A stretch of DNA of 64,000 nucleotides. It comes from Martensiomyces pterosporus. Its lineage: Eukaryota; Kickxellomycota; Kickxellomycetes; Kickxellales; Kickxellaceae. The stretch spans positions 187,981-251,980 of the forward strand of contig MU603929.1 in NCBI GenBank assembly GCA_025201845.1. The letters are read 5' to 3'. Shown here piece by piece: positions 20,203 to 31,742 of the stretch; the stretch's first letter is position 1, and each line of letters starts with the position of its first letter. The notes under the pieces were generated by a model, which saw only the letters and a program-made list of their open reading frames with translations, had not been told where the DNA came from and made no database searches. The position numbers and the translations under genes are program-made.

Positions 20203-21343
20203 GGTGGCAGCAAAAAACGGGTGGAAGATGTGCACCGATATTCACGTAAATGTAGTGGCTGTTGGTGGTAGAATATACGTGTTAGCGCTGAGAGAGGCAA
20301 GATGTAGAGGCAGCTCCCCCACTCCTTGCTCAGAGTTATATACTTGACACGTCCTCCTGCAACTCTGCAGACTAAGCCTTCCCCCTCACCCTGGCCTGGC
20401 AGTAGCGTACAAGCGCCAAGTCACGCCTTTTCGCCTTTTCGCCGCTGCTGCTTCTTTGTGCCGCCTAAATTGGAGTGCAGGCACACTGGTCACGAGACGA
20501 ACAGCGAAATGCGGTTTTGCTGCATTGTAGTGCTGTGTGCGGCACTGCGGCTGCATAAAGAGCCAGCGCAGCCGACAATGGCCGGGGGTGGCTCTGATCA
20601 GCGAGCCGAGCTGCGCGATTAACGAGCCGCGCATGCACAATTTTTCAGTCTATCAAAGGGCCAGGAGAAAAAGTTTGGTGGCTAGCCAATGACGTGTTGC
20701 GGTGCCTGGGTGGACGGGCAAGGCTTTGAGCCTCTTCTCTGCGTCCACTCTGCTGGCTTTCATTCAGATCGTTCATTTCTACTTATTTACCTTTTCCCTG
20801 CATTCTAAGCGGCACATATTTAGTCGGCATTCAAAGACACGGAGCAAAGCCGGCTGACAACCTCGCCGTTTGAAGCCGAGTGTTGTTTATTGGAAGAGAC
20901 TTGCTGCCACAAAGCATCAAATATACTCTCCGACGACCGCCACCAAAGGTCAACTGAGTGAAAGAGAAGCTATTGGAAGCTGGAGCTTAACGGATACTAC
21001 CCGCGAACAACGCCCTGCAGCCACCCCTTTTGTTCTTTTTGGCTCCCGATACTCGTGTGACGGACTGGCTGGCTCTGCTACTCTGCGTTCGCTTTTCTTT
21101 CTAAAATTGTATAATAAACACCGAACACACCAACGTCTTTTCCTTTTTTTTCATCCCCCTTTGCCAAGGAGCAGGAGAATAGCATAAACAGGAAGGCACG
21201 GCGTCTCCTCTATCTTTGCTCTTCTCGGGTTTGGCATCAAAAGACAAAGAGCGGATACTTGGCGTTGCCAATTCTCCATACCTTCTCCTTACCTCGCCTC
21301 AGTTCCTGCCAAAGATTAGCGATTGCCTTGGGTGGTTAGCATA
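20203..21343. other. Divergent promoter region, orphan helical gene / NELF-C/D
   Basis: 1.1 kb without a gene. It contains a CCAAT element fused to a CRE-like core (listed separately) and a pyrimidine-rich stretch upstream of the NELF-C/D start. Confidence 0.45.
20686..20696 (+). promoter_or_regulatory. CCAAT box overlapping a TGACGT (CRE-like) core
   Basis: CCAATGACGTG: a CCAAT pentamer whose last T begins TGACGT. CCAAT is the known HAP/NF-Y site and TGACGT the ATF/CREB-type core. It sits between two divergent genes, about 480 nt from the minus-strand ATG and 650 nt from the plus-strand ATG. Function inferred from the sequence match only. Confidence 0.35.
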
Positions 21344-23310
21344 ATGGCATCAAATACAATGGATATCGGCACGGCTAGCACCAGCGACAGTGGCCCTGTC
21401 TTGTCAGAAGCCGAGAGAAAAAGGCTCGCTCAAGAAGAATCCAAGAACGAGTTCAGCAAGCTGGGTAAATATCTGCATTGGCTCCTCATTGCTTCGTTGT
21501 TGTGTCCATGGTACCGCTGCTGTTTCCAGGTTTGCAGGTTGGCAAGCATATGCGCTGGATTCCCTACTAAAATGCCGCTTTTGCTCTCCTTTTGCTTTCT
21601 GCTGCTAATACTCTCCTAGACTCGATCATGGAGCCGACGACAGTTGCATTTGTGGAGCAGTATTTGAGCGCCGGAGGAGCACCGTTCAATATCATGAACC
21701 TGCTGATGTCCAGCTACGAGGGGCTTGCGGCGATGGCAAACATGGTGGCAGCAGATGTCCTGGGTGCTTACGGCGCCGACGAGAAGGCAGCGGTGCTGGA
21801 CACAGTCAACCTCAAAATCGTCGAGAGCTTTGATGCCAAGGCGGCCGATTTGGAATTTATCAAAACACAGCAGCTGCCGGAATACATCGAATCGATGCTG
21901 CCACACCAGGTCTGGCGCAGGACCATCTATATGCTAAGCGAGCGGTATCCGAGAAGTGCGATGATCAGCGCAGCAATCCAGCGCATTGCAGACCAGGGGT
22001 TCCAGGCGGAGATGACATCGTTAAACTCGGCGTCTTTACACACGCACGTCTTCTACAGCTTATTGGCTGAGTGCTTCGAGAAAATCGCGCCTGCAGACGA
22101 TGGAAACATCAAGGAACGTATGCGAGAGCTAGTGAGGACTGTGTGCCGGCGAGAACAGACGTATTTTGTCGCACAGTATGTGTTTAGGAATGTGCAGCAA
22201 AAGGTGGGTGTCGGTGCTGCAGCGCTGCAGAGGATCGAAGACGAGCTGGAGACGTACATGTTCGATACGTATGATCGGCCGCAGCTGGCAATCAACATGC
22301 GCCTGGTGCTGGAGGGGTTTTCTGTTGGCGGCAACGACTCTGTGGCGAACGCTGTGGGGTCCATCATTCAGAGCGCGCACGCTGCACCAGGAGACGTAGT
22401 GTCTCTGTACAAGCAGTACCATGGAGCACTGGCAAGTGGACAGCCGATGCCTCCGGCGCGCATCGTGCGGAACGACCGCGTTATGCTGCCTATTATTGAG
22501 CAAGTGTTTGGGCATTTGTGGGGGAGCACGTCACAGAACCAGCGCGCTGAGCTCATGGACAAGTACATTTGGCTCATCGCGTACGGGACGCTGTGCTCTG
22601 ACGATCAGAATGGGGGAGTTGATGAGAGCAAAATGAAGCAGCTGATCGAGCAGATGAGGGAGATTCGCGAGGAGCTGCCGTTCCGGCCGACGCAGACCGG
22701 ATTCCACAAGGTTGTTCGGAGGATCCTTGACTGGATCAGCACACCGATCCTGGCTCGCGTCGTGCTGCTGTGGGTGCGAGACGTGCTTTGCTACGGCAAC
22801 TTCACATACTACGAGATGTATTTCCGGAGCTCCGAGGTGCCAGTGCCGCTGCTGCTACTCGAGGAGATTGCGTACCGACAGCCGTTGCAGAAACCATTGG
22901 TGTTCGCTGCATACCAAGATAGCTTTGAGTCAAAGGTGCCCAGCTTCCCGGCGGAGAAGCAAATTCGGCTGCAAAAGGCGGTAATCAACAGGATGGCGGT
23001 GCTTGTGCAACTCAGCTATTCTGCGCCGGTACTCCGCTATTTCATTGACAATGCGCAGTACATGGACGAGAGCATCATCGTGTACTTTATTCACCGGTCG
23101 CTGGCGCAGTTCGAGGCGCCTTACCCCAAGGAGTTTTACGACCCGATGCTCACGCTGATTGAGTTTGCAATCAACGGCGTCAAGATTGCTGAAGAAAAGG
23201 ACCTTGCCAACGTCCGGGGTTTCCTTGACAGCATCGATGAGGATTTGGCCAGAAAGCTCTATTATCAGCTGCCTGAAGAGCCCATGGCTACGTCGCCAGC
23301 CGTGAAGTGA
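21344..23310 (+). CDS. NELF-C/D (TH1) negative elongation factor subunit
   Basis: Two exons, 21344-21464 and 21620-23310, give 603 residues, close to the roughly 590 of animal NELF-C/D. The 155-nt intron has donor GTAAAT, branch GCTAATAC and acceptor CCTAG, and splits a GAC codon. After a short acidic N-terminus the exon-2 product starts DSIMEPTTVAFVEQYLSAGG, which follows the family's 'IMEP ... AGG' opening. The family pattern continues through PEYIESMLPHQVWRRTIYML, RIADQGFQAEMTSLN, KYIWLIAYGTLC, VVLLWVRDVL and the C-terminal AVINRMAVLVQLSYSAPVLR block. Family role: an essential helical-repeat subunit of NELF, which with DSIF holds RNA polymerase II in promoter-proximal pausing. NELF is missing from budding and fission yeast, so its presence here is informative about lineage. 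NELF-A, -B and -E are not in this window. Confidence 0.93.
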
Positions 23311-24587
23311 AGTGCTGTGGCACGTGGAAAGAGATGTGTCACTTCTTTCGTTCTATTGTTTTCTACTTATTTACAACTCCAACCTGTTTTGTGCCTGATG
23401 TCCAGTATCTTAATGGCGAGCTGATATGGATTTTTACACTGGACAGTGCTGTTGCTGCTGGTGGCCTTGCTGGTCACGCTTGCAGGAAAACAGGCTATGC
23501 TCCATTGCAAGGCCTGGGTTCTGACACAGCCGCGACTGCGCTCGTGTCAAGTGACAACAACAAAGACGCAATGTATAGGCGGCAATGGCGAAGTCGGCGC
23601 ACTTGGCATGGCGCATCGCTGCATGGGCTGGCACAATTGCAGGATTTGCAAAGCTCTCGTGAGCACAGATCCAAAGGGCTTGACATACATTTCGTTTTTT
23701 TAAAAATAAAAAATACATTTTTGGCAATATTCTTGAGCAGGGCGCGGTGGTCTCATCATGGCACGGGCTCTGCAAGAGCAGCAGCGCCCTATGATGATTT
23801 CTTCGTCATGCGCATGTGAGTCCCAAGGCTTGTTCAGAGACCCAGTGGAGTTGGAGATGGGTTGTTCAAGCTTTCGTGTTCATCTTTCAGAGGCTCTTTC
23901 TGCGGCATACAGGGTTGAGCCAAGAAGCCAGACTGCGGCTTACCAAGGAACGACAGCGGCCATGAAGCCTGCTACTTTCTCTTCGCCAAGCCTGTATTTT
24001 ACACGGAGAATCTTGTTTTGTCTTCGGCGTGTAGTGCTGGGTGTGCGCATATAAGTGGAAAAGCAATGGCCTGGTCCGCGAGCGTGGGCAGAGAGGAAGC
24101 GCGCGGGGAGCATGACAAATAGTCACTCTGTATCCCCCGCCCACTATGCGCAGATTACTAATAAGCAGTGGCCGAAGTGGCCGACAAGCCCGAGACTGGG
24201 ATAGACAGAAGATTGGACGTGGCCCGAATGCCGCAACGAAAGAACTGTTTCTTTGCAGGGCAGAGCATCCCGCTCTGCCGGACCAGTTGGTGTCGATTTC
24301 CGTTATCCCCCAATGCGCCCTATTGAACCAGCCAGTGCAGATTCACTCCCTCTCGTGCAACGCCAGACTAAGTGTGCAGTGGTTCGCTTTCGGCAGGTGC
24401 AGCAGGTGAGGCAGGTGAGCAATGCACATGTGTGCCCTCTTTCTCCTCTTCCTGCCTGCCTTGCATTGCATGGCAGCGCTTGCAGTCTGCCAAATTTCGA
24501 CATGCCTCTGCGGTGCAAGCATGCGGTGAGAAAGGAGAGAGCTCTAGCACAGCTCTTGCCGCGCTAGCTGTTCTAGGTCGCCTGCGG
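23311..24587. other. Intergenic, no gene seen
   Basis: 1.28 kb between NELF-C/D and family gene 4. No coding signal. A run of ten C lies just beyond it, at 24657-24666, in the leader of family gene 4. Confidence 0.5.
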
Positions 24588-24595
24588 AATAAATA
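24588..24595 (+). promoter_or_regulatory. TATA-like box of small-family gene 4
   Basis: AATAAATA 118 nt before the ATG at 24713, a spacing close to that of family gene 1. Confidence 0.4.
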
Positions 24596-24712
24596 GAGCC
24601 CCAGTGTCTACCAGCTGGCCCCTGTCGCAAGCTTTTTCTTTTCATTCCTCGTTATTCCCCCCCCCCTTATTCTGCAGGCCCATTTCTGCTAGCATCGTGT
24701 ACCCAGGCCAAT

Positions 24713-25225
24713 ATGGACTCGTTCTTTCCTCCGTCAGAGAGCACCACCATGCTTCTAGCCCGCCAAGGGTTCAACGCACAATACCGCCGCCAGTCCATCC
24801 CCCGCATTGCCCTCACCACATCACACGCTGTCGACACATCATCAGGAGCAGAAAACAGCCACCTTCCTTTGCACGTACGCCGGAGCATAGGCAGCAGTGG
24901 TCGGTTGCGATCGGCGTCCGACGGATACGTCAAGCAGATTAGCATTCCGCCCAGACATGCAACACGCACAGATGCACTCAATTCGGGCGACCCACATCAT
25001 TTGGTCCACTCCGCCAGAGCCTTGAGCTCCAACCCTTCGGTGTCGCCGCCTTACTCGCCTTCGTCAAAGAGCCTGCATGAGAGGTACTCGGCACAGTTCT
25101 TGAATGCGTCGATTGAGGAGGAGGATGGCGACGATTGCGTTGTTATCCATAATGGCGTCAAGAGGCTCAGTTTGAGCGAGGAGGGCATTGTGTTGCAGGG
25201 GCGGCCAAAGCTGGTTATCATCTAA
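24713..25225 (+). CDS. Small GxxAQxxR-family protein 4
   Basis: 170 residues, single exon, ATG at 24713. The family motif is at residues 13-25 (MLLARQGFNAQYR; G19, A22-Q23, R25-R26). The rest is a polar, Ser/Arg-rich linker, then SPPYSP at 111-116, an acidic patch EEEDGDD at 135-141, the block CVVIHNGVKRLSL (142-154) and a C-terminus ending GRPKLVII. The HNGV block is shared with family gene 3. The tail is the family's P-[RK]-L-V form with Lys in place of Arg. No signal peptide, membrane span or known domain. Function unknown; likely a disordered regulatory protein with short interaction motifs. Confidence 0.75.
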   Translation: MDSFFPPSESTTMLLARQGFNAQYRRQSIPRIALTTSHAVDTSSGAENSHLPLHVRRSIGSSGRLRSASDGYVKQISIPPRHATRTDALNSGDPHHLVHSARALSSNPSVSPPYSPSSKSLHERYSAQFLNASIEEEDGDDCVVIHNGVKRLSLSEEGIVLQGRPKLVII

Positions 25226-26724
25226 TGACATTTCTCTTTCTGCTGTTATGCTTCGTGTGCTAGTTCTTCTTCGGCCCTTTATTGCCTTGTAAATATATTC
25301 TGCTGCTACACCACCATATCCTTTTCAGAGATGGCGCAATACCCTCGCCCTCCCCCAGAAATGTGCAGCAACCAAAGCGACACGCCTGTGCAGTGCAGAA
25401 AACAAGCCGCATGTTGGAATGGGGACATGGGCAAAGTAGTATATATCGTGAAGGACGGGGGACATATGGCGTAGAGCGAGAGGAAATATGCACATGTATT
25501 ACGGGTATATTGTCTAATCGCATGTATAAACCGTAAAAGGGAACGTACACAGAGCCCCTCTATGCACGATGCCTGCACAGAACCTCCCTCGGTAAAAAAA
25601 ATATGCCTCCAACCTTCCGTTGCCGTTTAGAGTGCATTTGACTCTGCCTGGTCGTGTCCAAAACGGGGTTGTTACAGCAGCTAGTTTCTCCCCTATGTAG
25701 CGTCTTTTCTTGGCTGTGGCCAGCGTTGCTGCTCCCCGAGCAATTGGATGCTTTATGTTATTGCCTGCGAACGACACAAGCAGACTATGCATCCTCATAG
25801 ACATGGCATACATGGAATGAAGCTGTGTTGCGTTTCTAGGTGGAGACCGCAAGGGCATCGCGCACTTCAGCTTGCACAGAGAGAGCGCCTCCCCCAACTC
25901 TACCAACAATGCACGCATGACAGAGTGTAATATACGGCCTCTCAAGCGGACACAATTCAATTAATATCAGTCATGAGGTTCAGCCAAAAGCCAAACAAGA
26001 AGCAAGCATGTAATGCAATGTTCCACAACCACCATCCTCGCTGCTTGTTATATTGCTCCTCAGCGGAGCGAGCAGCGCAGCTGCCGTAAGGAGATGCCTT
26101 GCTCCGAGTACAGCATGTATTTTCACCAAGCCTTGATTTGATGTGTGTAGAGACAAGACATGATACAGCAGGACCACCAAACAGGCAAAGGCACTTGTGT
26201 ATATTGCACTGGGATATATTAAAACCAAAGCACGAGTCTATGAGAAAGAGAGAAAAGATACAGAATGTGCTGTCTTGTGTTTTTTGCGGCAACCACAGAC
26301 GGCTTGCCACCTCTCCATTTTTGAGCTGTTTAAGCATAAGTTTGCTGGAAAGTGCTAAAACAACGCAGGTATATTTGGACCGAGCTCTCTTGCAGGCTCA
26401 GCAATAATAGCACATATGCATAGGCGATTGGATGACAGCAATGTCGGAAAGAGAATGTGGGCTTCCTTTGTGTTGTCTACCTCCATACCATGATTTTTAT
26501 ACACCCGCCCCCTTGTCGACTTGCAGCACGCAGCCGAAGAACACGGTTTTAAATAGTAGCCACCATTCCTCCTCACTTCTTTTCCTGACAGCTAGCAGTA
26601 TCCCCAGTTTGCAATTCCTCATTTAAACTCCGCTTAGCAGCAGACGCTTTAGTGTTTTTGTCGCTTTCTACTCCTTTAGCATATAATTCGACGCCAAGTC
26701 TGCCTACACGAACAGCTTGCATAA
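25226..26724. other. Intergenic, no gene seen
   Basis: 1.5 kb. No coding signal recognised. A TATA-like TTTAAATA (about 26548-26555) may serve the downstream orphan ORF. Confidence 0.45.
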
Positions 26725-27747
26725 ATGGGCCGCAGCAATAGATACGGTCCGCCAACTATAGTTGCGCTGACACCCGCACCACATCCACACAGGAAGCTGT
26801 ATCGCCGACAAAGCACAGGTTCTAGCACTGACAGCAGCAACACCCTAGTGCCTCCCGCTCCTCCACCGGAGAATAAGGCGTTCAGCTTCATCCCGCCCCA
26901 GCACCAATCCCCATCACAAAACACCGAGCGTTTCCCGCTCCGCATCCAACCTCCACCTCCGCCCCAGAACCATGGCCGGTACAGCAGCAGACCGCAGAGC
27001 GCGCTGGCCCATATCGCAGATAGCACTACTGAGAGAGCCGCGGAGTACTACCTTCACAACCAAGCAAGGAGTCCGTCTCTGCTGCAATCACGGGAAACCA
27101 CGAAGGTGGAGAGGAGGAGCAGCTTGGACAGCCCATTGCTTAATGCCGCTGATGCACGTAGTAGTCACGTTCGACGCACAGCATGCATTAAGGTAAAACT
27201 GCACCACCATCAGCAGCAGAAGCAATCCCCGCCTGTGCATGAGGTGGCAGCCATGGGCAGCAGCCCCGCAGGCAGGCATGGAGCCCGCACAGCAACGCCA
27301 ACGTGCGACAATCGGGCGAGGGCTGCACTAGGAGGGGAGGTAGTGGGCCATGCTGGCTTTACAGGCGGACGTGATGCCACCCGAAGATACCAGAAACCAC
27401 ACAACCACCGCAAGAGCAGCACAGGCCAAGACCACCAAGAGCAAAAGGTGATGTCGGCTGTCGTACAGCACCCCAGACGGGAGACCCCTGCAACTGCTGG
27501 CAGACAGTATCACCGTCATCGTCGGCCACTGCAACCCCCGCCCGGTAGCACCAGCCTGCTAGCAGCTCCATCGACAAACACAAGCAATGCAGACAGAAGC
27601 AAGGCCAGCGGCGCTGAGAAAGACTCAAAGATGCACGGGATACTGGGTGTCAGGGGCGTGGTGAGGCTGGCACAGTGTATGCCTCGAACGGTGACGATTC
27701 AACGTGCAAACAACATGTATCACATTCAAGGAGTTCTTGGTGCCTAA
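26725..27747 (+). CDS. Pro/Arg/His-rich orphan ORF
   Basis: 340 residues, ATG at 26725, single open frame. Composition is extreme: proline, arginine, histidine and serine throughout, with PPAPPPENKAF (about 50-60), a Pro-rich region near residues 70-88 and basic runs later. The C-terminus is more ordered (MHGILGVRGVVRLAQ, then VTIQRANNMYHIQGVLGA). No known domain. It lies between two small-family genes on the same strand but does not contain the GxxAQxxR motif. Length and the upstream TATA-like box favour a real gene, while the low-complexity composition weakens the case. Confidence 0.45.
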   Translation: MGRSNRYGPPTIVALTPAPHPHRKLYRRQSTGSSTDSSNTLVPPAPPPENKAFSFIPPQHQSPSQNTERFPLRIQPPPPPQNHGRYSSRPQSALAHIADSTTERAAEYYLHNQARSPSLLQSRETTKVERRSSLDSPLLNAADARSSHVRRTACIKVKLHHHQQQKQSPPVHEVAAMGSSPAGRHGARTATPTCDNRARAALGGEVVGHAGFTGGRDATRRYQKPHNHRKSSTGQDHQEQKVMSAVVQHPRRETPATAGRQYHRHRRPLQPPPGSTSLLAAPSTNTSNADRSKASGAEKDSKMHGILGVRGVVRLAQCMPRTVTIQRANNMYHIQGVLGA

Positions 27748-28959
27748 GCGTTTCCTGTTTCCTTTTTTCTTCTATAGCCTTTCTGCGTTCTTGTAGATAT
27801 CACTGCTGATTTTTTTGTGTGTGGCAGTAGAAAGGCTGCGCCCAAAAGCGCGTTTCTGGTTCCTTTGTGGCCTATTTTTGTGATTAATTGTCGTAGACAT
27901 ACAGGAGACCTGTACCAAGCACGTTTTCAGTTTGGCTGCAAGTGGGCGTATCTACAGTGTTCATCTGCTTGATGTCGCTGCACAAGGCACCGTGGCTCTG
28001 AAACCGCAGACCGCTTTCTGGCTGCCGCTGCCAGCCTGGGCGTTGGGAGCAAAGCCAGCAGCCCTGATTTCTGAATAGAGGCTGGATGCGCGTAAATCGC
28101 GCAACCCCTTCGCCTGGGCACATTTCCTTGCATCCTGGCAGCCTTGTCTTGCAAGCACCTGAGGCGCAAAGGAAGCCGCGGTTGCTTGCTGAGCTTTTTC
28201 AACCCAGCCTGCACTTTTGCTGCCTGTGGCTGTGACCCGGAGTCTGCAGATAGCCCATCCACCCCTTGAGGAGCATTGCTTTCCTGATTTGGGGGCGGGG
28301 CTGGATATATATACAAATCGGGCCCTGGTTGGGTGGGTGGGCTGCTGATCTGGCCCAGCAGCCAGACCGATCCCCCTGCCATGCCCAAGGCCAGCGAAGA
28401 GAAAGCAGCGCTGGGAAGCAGGAGGGCTGGCCACAGCAGCAAGGGAGGCATCTGCCACACAGAAGAGCTAGGCTGCAGATATTGCCGTGCTGGCAAACAG
28501 CAAGCCACACAAAAAGACAACATGTGTGTCATGGCTTGGCAGTGGCACGCAAAAACCTGAGAGCAGAGAAAAATCAAGGACCGCAAGAGGCGATGGAAGG
28601 AAAAAAATTAGCCAGGTGCTGCGCAATCATTCTCTGCTGAGAAATCAAACGGGCTGGGCAGCAGGCCAGGCCGCACTCATGACAAATTGGTGGACATCTC
28701 ACCCAAACAGATGCCCCAAAAATAGAACCGATCAGGATGCATTCTGATGACAGCGCGGGTTTTATTCCCCCTTCCCCTTTTGGCGCATGTGGAAATGCGC
28801 AGCTTGGCGGTATTTCAGCATCAGCTCCCTATCGGTTTCATGCCTTCACAGGCCCGTGGGCCGCAAATCTACAGCGGCCCAGCCCCTTACAGCAAACCAA
28901 TTTTTCTTGTGCTGCCAAGCAGAGCGTTTCAAGGCGCTGGTGGTCCACAGGGTGACACG
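27748..28959. other. Intergenic, no gene seen
   Basis: 1.2 kb. A minus-strand open frame here (about 27927-28586) looks fortuitous. Confidence 0.45.
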
Positions 28960-28966
28960 TATAAAT
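28960..28966 (+). promoter_or_regulatory. TATA box of small-family gene 5
   Basis: TATAAAT 148 nt after the box's end to the ATG at 29114; consistent with the spacing at the other family genes. Confidence 0.6.
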
Positions 28967-29113
28967 CTTCATTGCGCCTCCTCTGTGCTCTGGCGTGTCC
29001 CAACAGCCTTTTACTCCCTGTGCTTTTGTAATTCCTTTTTATCTATCTGCTACCACTGGCATTGGCCTTTCTGTAAACAAATACTGCTGCGAATATAATT
29101 TTTTTCCTTGACT

Positions 29114-29452
29114 ATGAGCGACGCTACTGTCCCAGAGTACATTTTCTCGTCGGGCTTGAGGGCCCAGCAGGTGCGCACCAGCCGCCCCGCCTCGCGGCCA
29201 TCCAGCGCGCGCAGCACACAGCGGTCCAGCATTGAATCTGCCGTCTCTCTCCAGATTGTCAACCAGCTGCTCTGCAGCGAGCCACCCACACCGGCCACTG
29301 CCAGTATCCAGGATGACGCGGATGAGGATGAGGATGAGGACGACGAGGACTCCAGGTTGGCGATCAAGGCAGTGCTTTGCCACGTCTCGTCTGCCCGGCG
29401 TGCCTGGCCTGAACGGCTGCAGTTCGATGTCCCTCGCCTGATCAGGCTATGA
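29114..29452 (+). CDS. Small GxxAQxxR-family protein 5
   Basis: 112 residues, single exon, ATG at 29114 (an in-frame TTG two codons earlier was ignored). The family motif is at residues 9-21 (YIFSSGLRAQQVR; G14, A17-Q18, R21), followed by a Ser/Arg linker. The proline-directed site is reduced to EPPTP (56-60). A long acidic run (67-79, almost all D/E) precedes IKAVLCHVSS, a Trp-Pro pair (W98-P99) and the end LQFDVPRLIRL. It is the closest relative of family gene 2, sharing length, motif order and the C-terminal third, which suggests a dispersed duplication. Function unknown. Confidence 0.75.
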   Translation: MSDATVPEYIFSSGLRAQQVRTSRPASRPSSARSTQRSSIESAVSLQIVNQLLCSEPPTPATASIQDDADEDEDEDDEDSRLAIKAVLCHVSSARRAWPERLQFDVPRLIRL

Positions 29453-30422
29453 GCCTTCCCAAGCGCTATGATAAACAAACAAGCATCAGCAGCGTCCCAA
29501 CCAAAAACACCTGTACTTCATACCTCTTGCCCAAGGAACGCTCGCTTGGTTACACTTCACTCAGCAGCCCGCTCCTCCTGTCTCTGTAATGCGGCCCGCG
29601 AACCCCCTTTCGTTTGGTTTGTTTACTTTATTCCACGCCCACTCTGCGTGTGGGAGGAGACTATCGCCGGGCTGCGGCATATATACATACGCAATTAATT
29701 ATGTTATTATCTTGATAGCTTATTTCACATAGACCACTTTAATTAATAATACGCTGCCACTGCTGCTTCATGCACTGAACTGAACACAGGCCCACGGGCT
29801 ATCTGTATAGCACATGAGAGAAAACACGTGCTTCCAGGTTTCCATCCTCAGTGGCAGAGCCACAAAGCAGCCAATTCCAGCCAACGCCCCCATTGAATAC
29901 TGGCGAGAAGAGGCTGGCGCATCAGAAGTTATCCATTTCTCTTTCTCTTGCCACTGCTGCGTTTGTAGCTCCACTATTTGTTTTCTTTCTCGGATCCTGC
30001 ATCGCCCCTACCTCTGCGCTGTACGCCACAGGTGCTGAATGCCAATAGCCAGCGAGCAAGGAAGGTTGGCATGGCAGAAATGAGAGGCAGCCAGTTTGCC
30101 ACATTACAGATTTAGTCTCAAATTCAGCGACCTTCTGCAGCAGTCGACTTTCTTGTGCAGTTGTGCACACGAATCCATACCGAATTGTCGCTGTTATGCG
30201 GCCTTACAGTTCTTGTATTGACCTCGCAAGAGTCGGTGCTAGCGGGGGAACACGCATTCTTGACCTGGTGCTAATGGGCGTTTTATGGCGTGTATTTTCG
30301 GGAGGAAACAGCACATGTCTAGGCTATGTGCTGCTGCGCTAGCTGTCGCGCTGCAGGATCCAAATGCAAGCGCGACACCTCATCTCAGCGCCCATCGCTG
30401 CCCATGCCACAGATCTTTGGGT
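29453..30422. other. Intergenic, no gene seen
   Basis: About 1 kb with an AT-rich patch near 29690-29750. No coding signal recognised. Confidence 0.5.
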
Positions 30423-30640
30423 CCAATGCTGCTCATTTGTTGATACCGACTTCACGGACGATGGTGAAGCGTTTCTGTCCGGGGCCAGCCTTGAGAGTGC
30501 CGCACAGCTCAATGTTGAACTGCTCAGGAGCAAGGAGGCTTCCTCCTGTTACCCTGGAATCTACCAGCGGTGCTGTCCTACAAGCAGTGTGTGCTGGAGG
30601 AACTGCCCCCAAATTTCACCAGTGACCTATGGACGAGCGA
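30423..30640 (-). pseudogene. Decayed coding-like fragment, minus strand
   Basis: Read on the minus strand this segment gives a protein-like stretch, EEASLLAPEQFNIELCGTLK followed by AGPGQKRFTIVREVGINK, then a stop. Upstream the same frame reads EIWGQFLQHTLLVGQHRW but is broken by stops. It looks like the end of a gene that has lost its reading frame. Identity unknown. Confidence 0.3.
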
Positions 30641-31742
30641 ATCCTTGTTTCGCAGCGAAAACCAGCACTCCGATGTCCACGCGTTGGAATCCTGCAAGCA
30701 CCATTATCGGGAGCTCATACAGGCTACTGGGTGCGGATTTCAAAGGCGTAGCTGCTTGAGTAGCCGTGCTTACAGAAACATGAAACACGCGCTCTCGTCC
30801 TTCATGGCTCTTTTCAGCATGGTATTGCCGGCAAGAAGCATATATGTGGTGCAGCAGATGCTGTGGAACTGAGTGTTTTAGAATTTGCAGGCGGTCAATG
30901 CCCGATTCCATGCTGGCTAGCGGCGAGGGACCTATGGCACCTTAAAGCAGGCACTCACTGTTCCAAAAGAGCTCATAAGCACGATATTCCCGTTCGTCAG
31001 CAGGCTGCCAAAGTACGAACTTTACAACAGGGACAGTATAGGAAGGATTGGTGCGATTCTGTGCCAAGTACAGGGCCCTCACCACCAGCAGAGCTCGTTG
31101 TGATTGCAGCACTCTCCTGTCGGCTGCCTTTCGCGTGGATTTAGCGATTTGGCAGTGAAGAGACAGCGCACCGATGGCTAGACTGAAGATCTTGGATTCC
31201 GCAGCGCTTGGTGGATACGAGTAGTATCCGTCTTGACAATACTACGAGCAGGAGGGAGAGCGATAGGGGGCTGTTCACAGCTGAGAATGCCCTTGACAAT
31301 GAGAATGGGTCAGAGTGGCCAAATGCACAAGGCACAAAGAACAGCAGCACGCTGGCAGTTGCACCGAGCAACAGGGGGCTGTACAAAGAGCCGGTGCACA
31401 TGGCCGATTTAGGTGCCAGTTGGCAAGAAGTTTGGACAAACTCGTCAGTCGCTGGACAAGGCTGAAGGACTGGGGTGGCTGCTGGAGATGACTTTATCTG
31501 GCACTGGGGTGGCAACCATGAGGAGGGCGATAGCTGTGAATGGATCTACACACACTCAGGCTGAGAACAAGTAGAAGAACCAGTTTGGCTTTACGTCAAA
31601 TACTACTGCGAAGGCCAAGGATGTGGTGGCGGATGGCAGTGCTGGTATAGTCCAGATGGCGGACGGTGCTAGTCGCATTTTGGCGGCCGTCAAGATTGCT
31701 CTTGGCAAGCCTGAGTGCTCTTCCACGAGTTGCCAAAAGTAG
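30560..31742 (+). pseudogene. Decayed gene relic with several frame breaks, plus strand
   Basis: Protein-like segments appear in changing frames: LPPNFTSDLWTSESLFRSEN with HALESCKHHYRELIQATG (about 30590-30730); LKQALTVPKELISTIFPFVS and RLPKYELYNRDSIGRIGAIL (30942-31080); GLFTAENALDNENGSEWPNA (about 31260-31330); and KKFGQTRQSLDKAEGLGWLL followed by EMTLSGTGVATMRRAIAVNG (from about 31420). The last then passes an in-frame TAG at 31572 and continues FGFTSNTTAKAKDVVADGSA to 31742. Together they suggest one gene of roughly 350-400 codons broken by at least two frameshifts and several stops. I do not recognise the protein. Confidence 0.4.

Noticed and set aside
27927..28586. 219-codon minus-strand open frame
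   Set aside because: Non-coding-like composition, no recognisable segment, and overlapped by open frames of similar length on the other strand.
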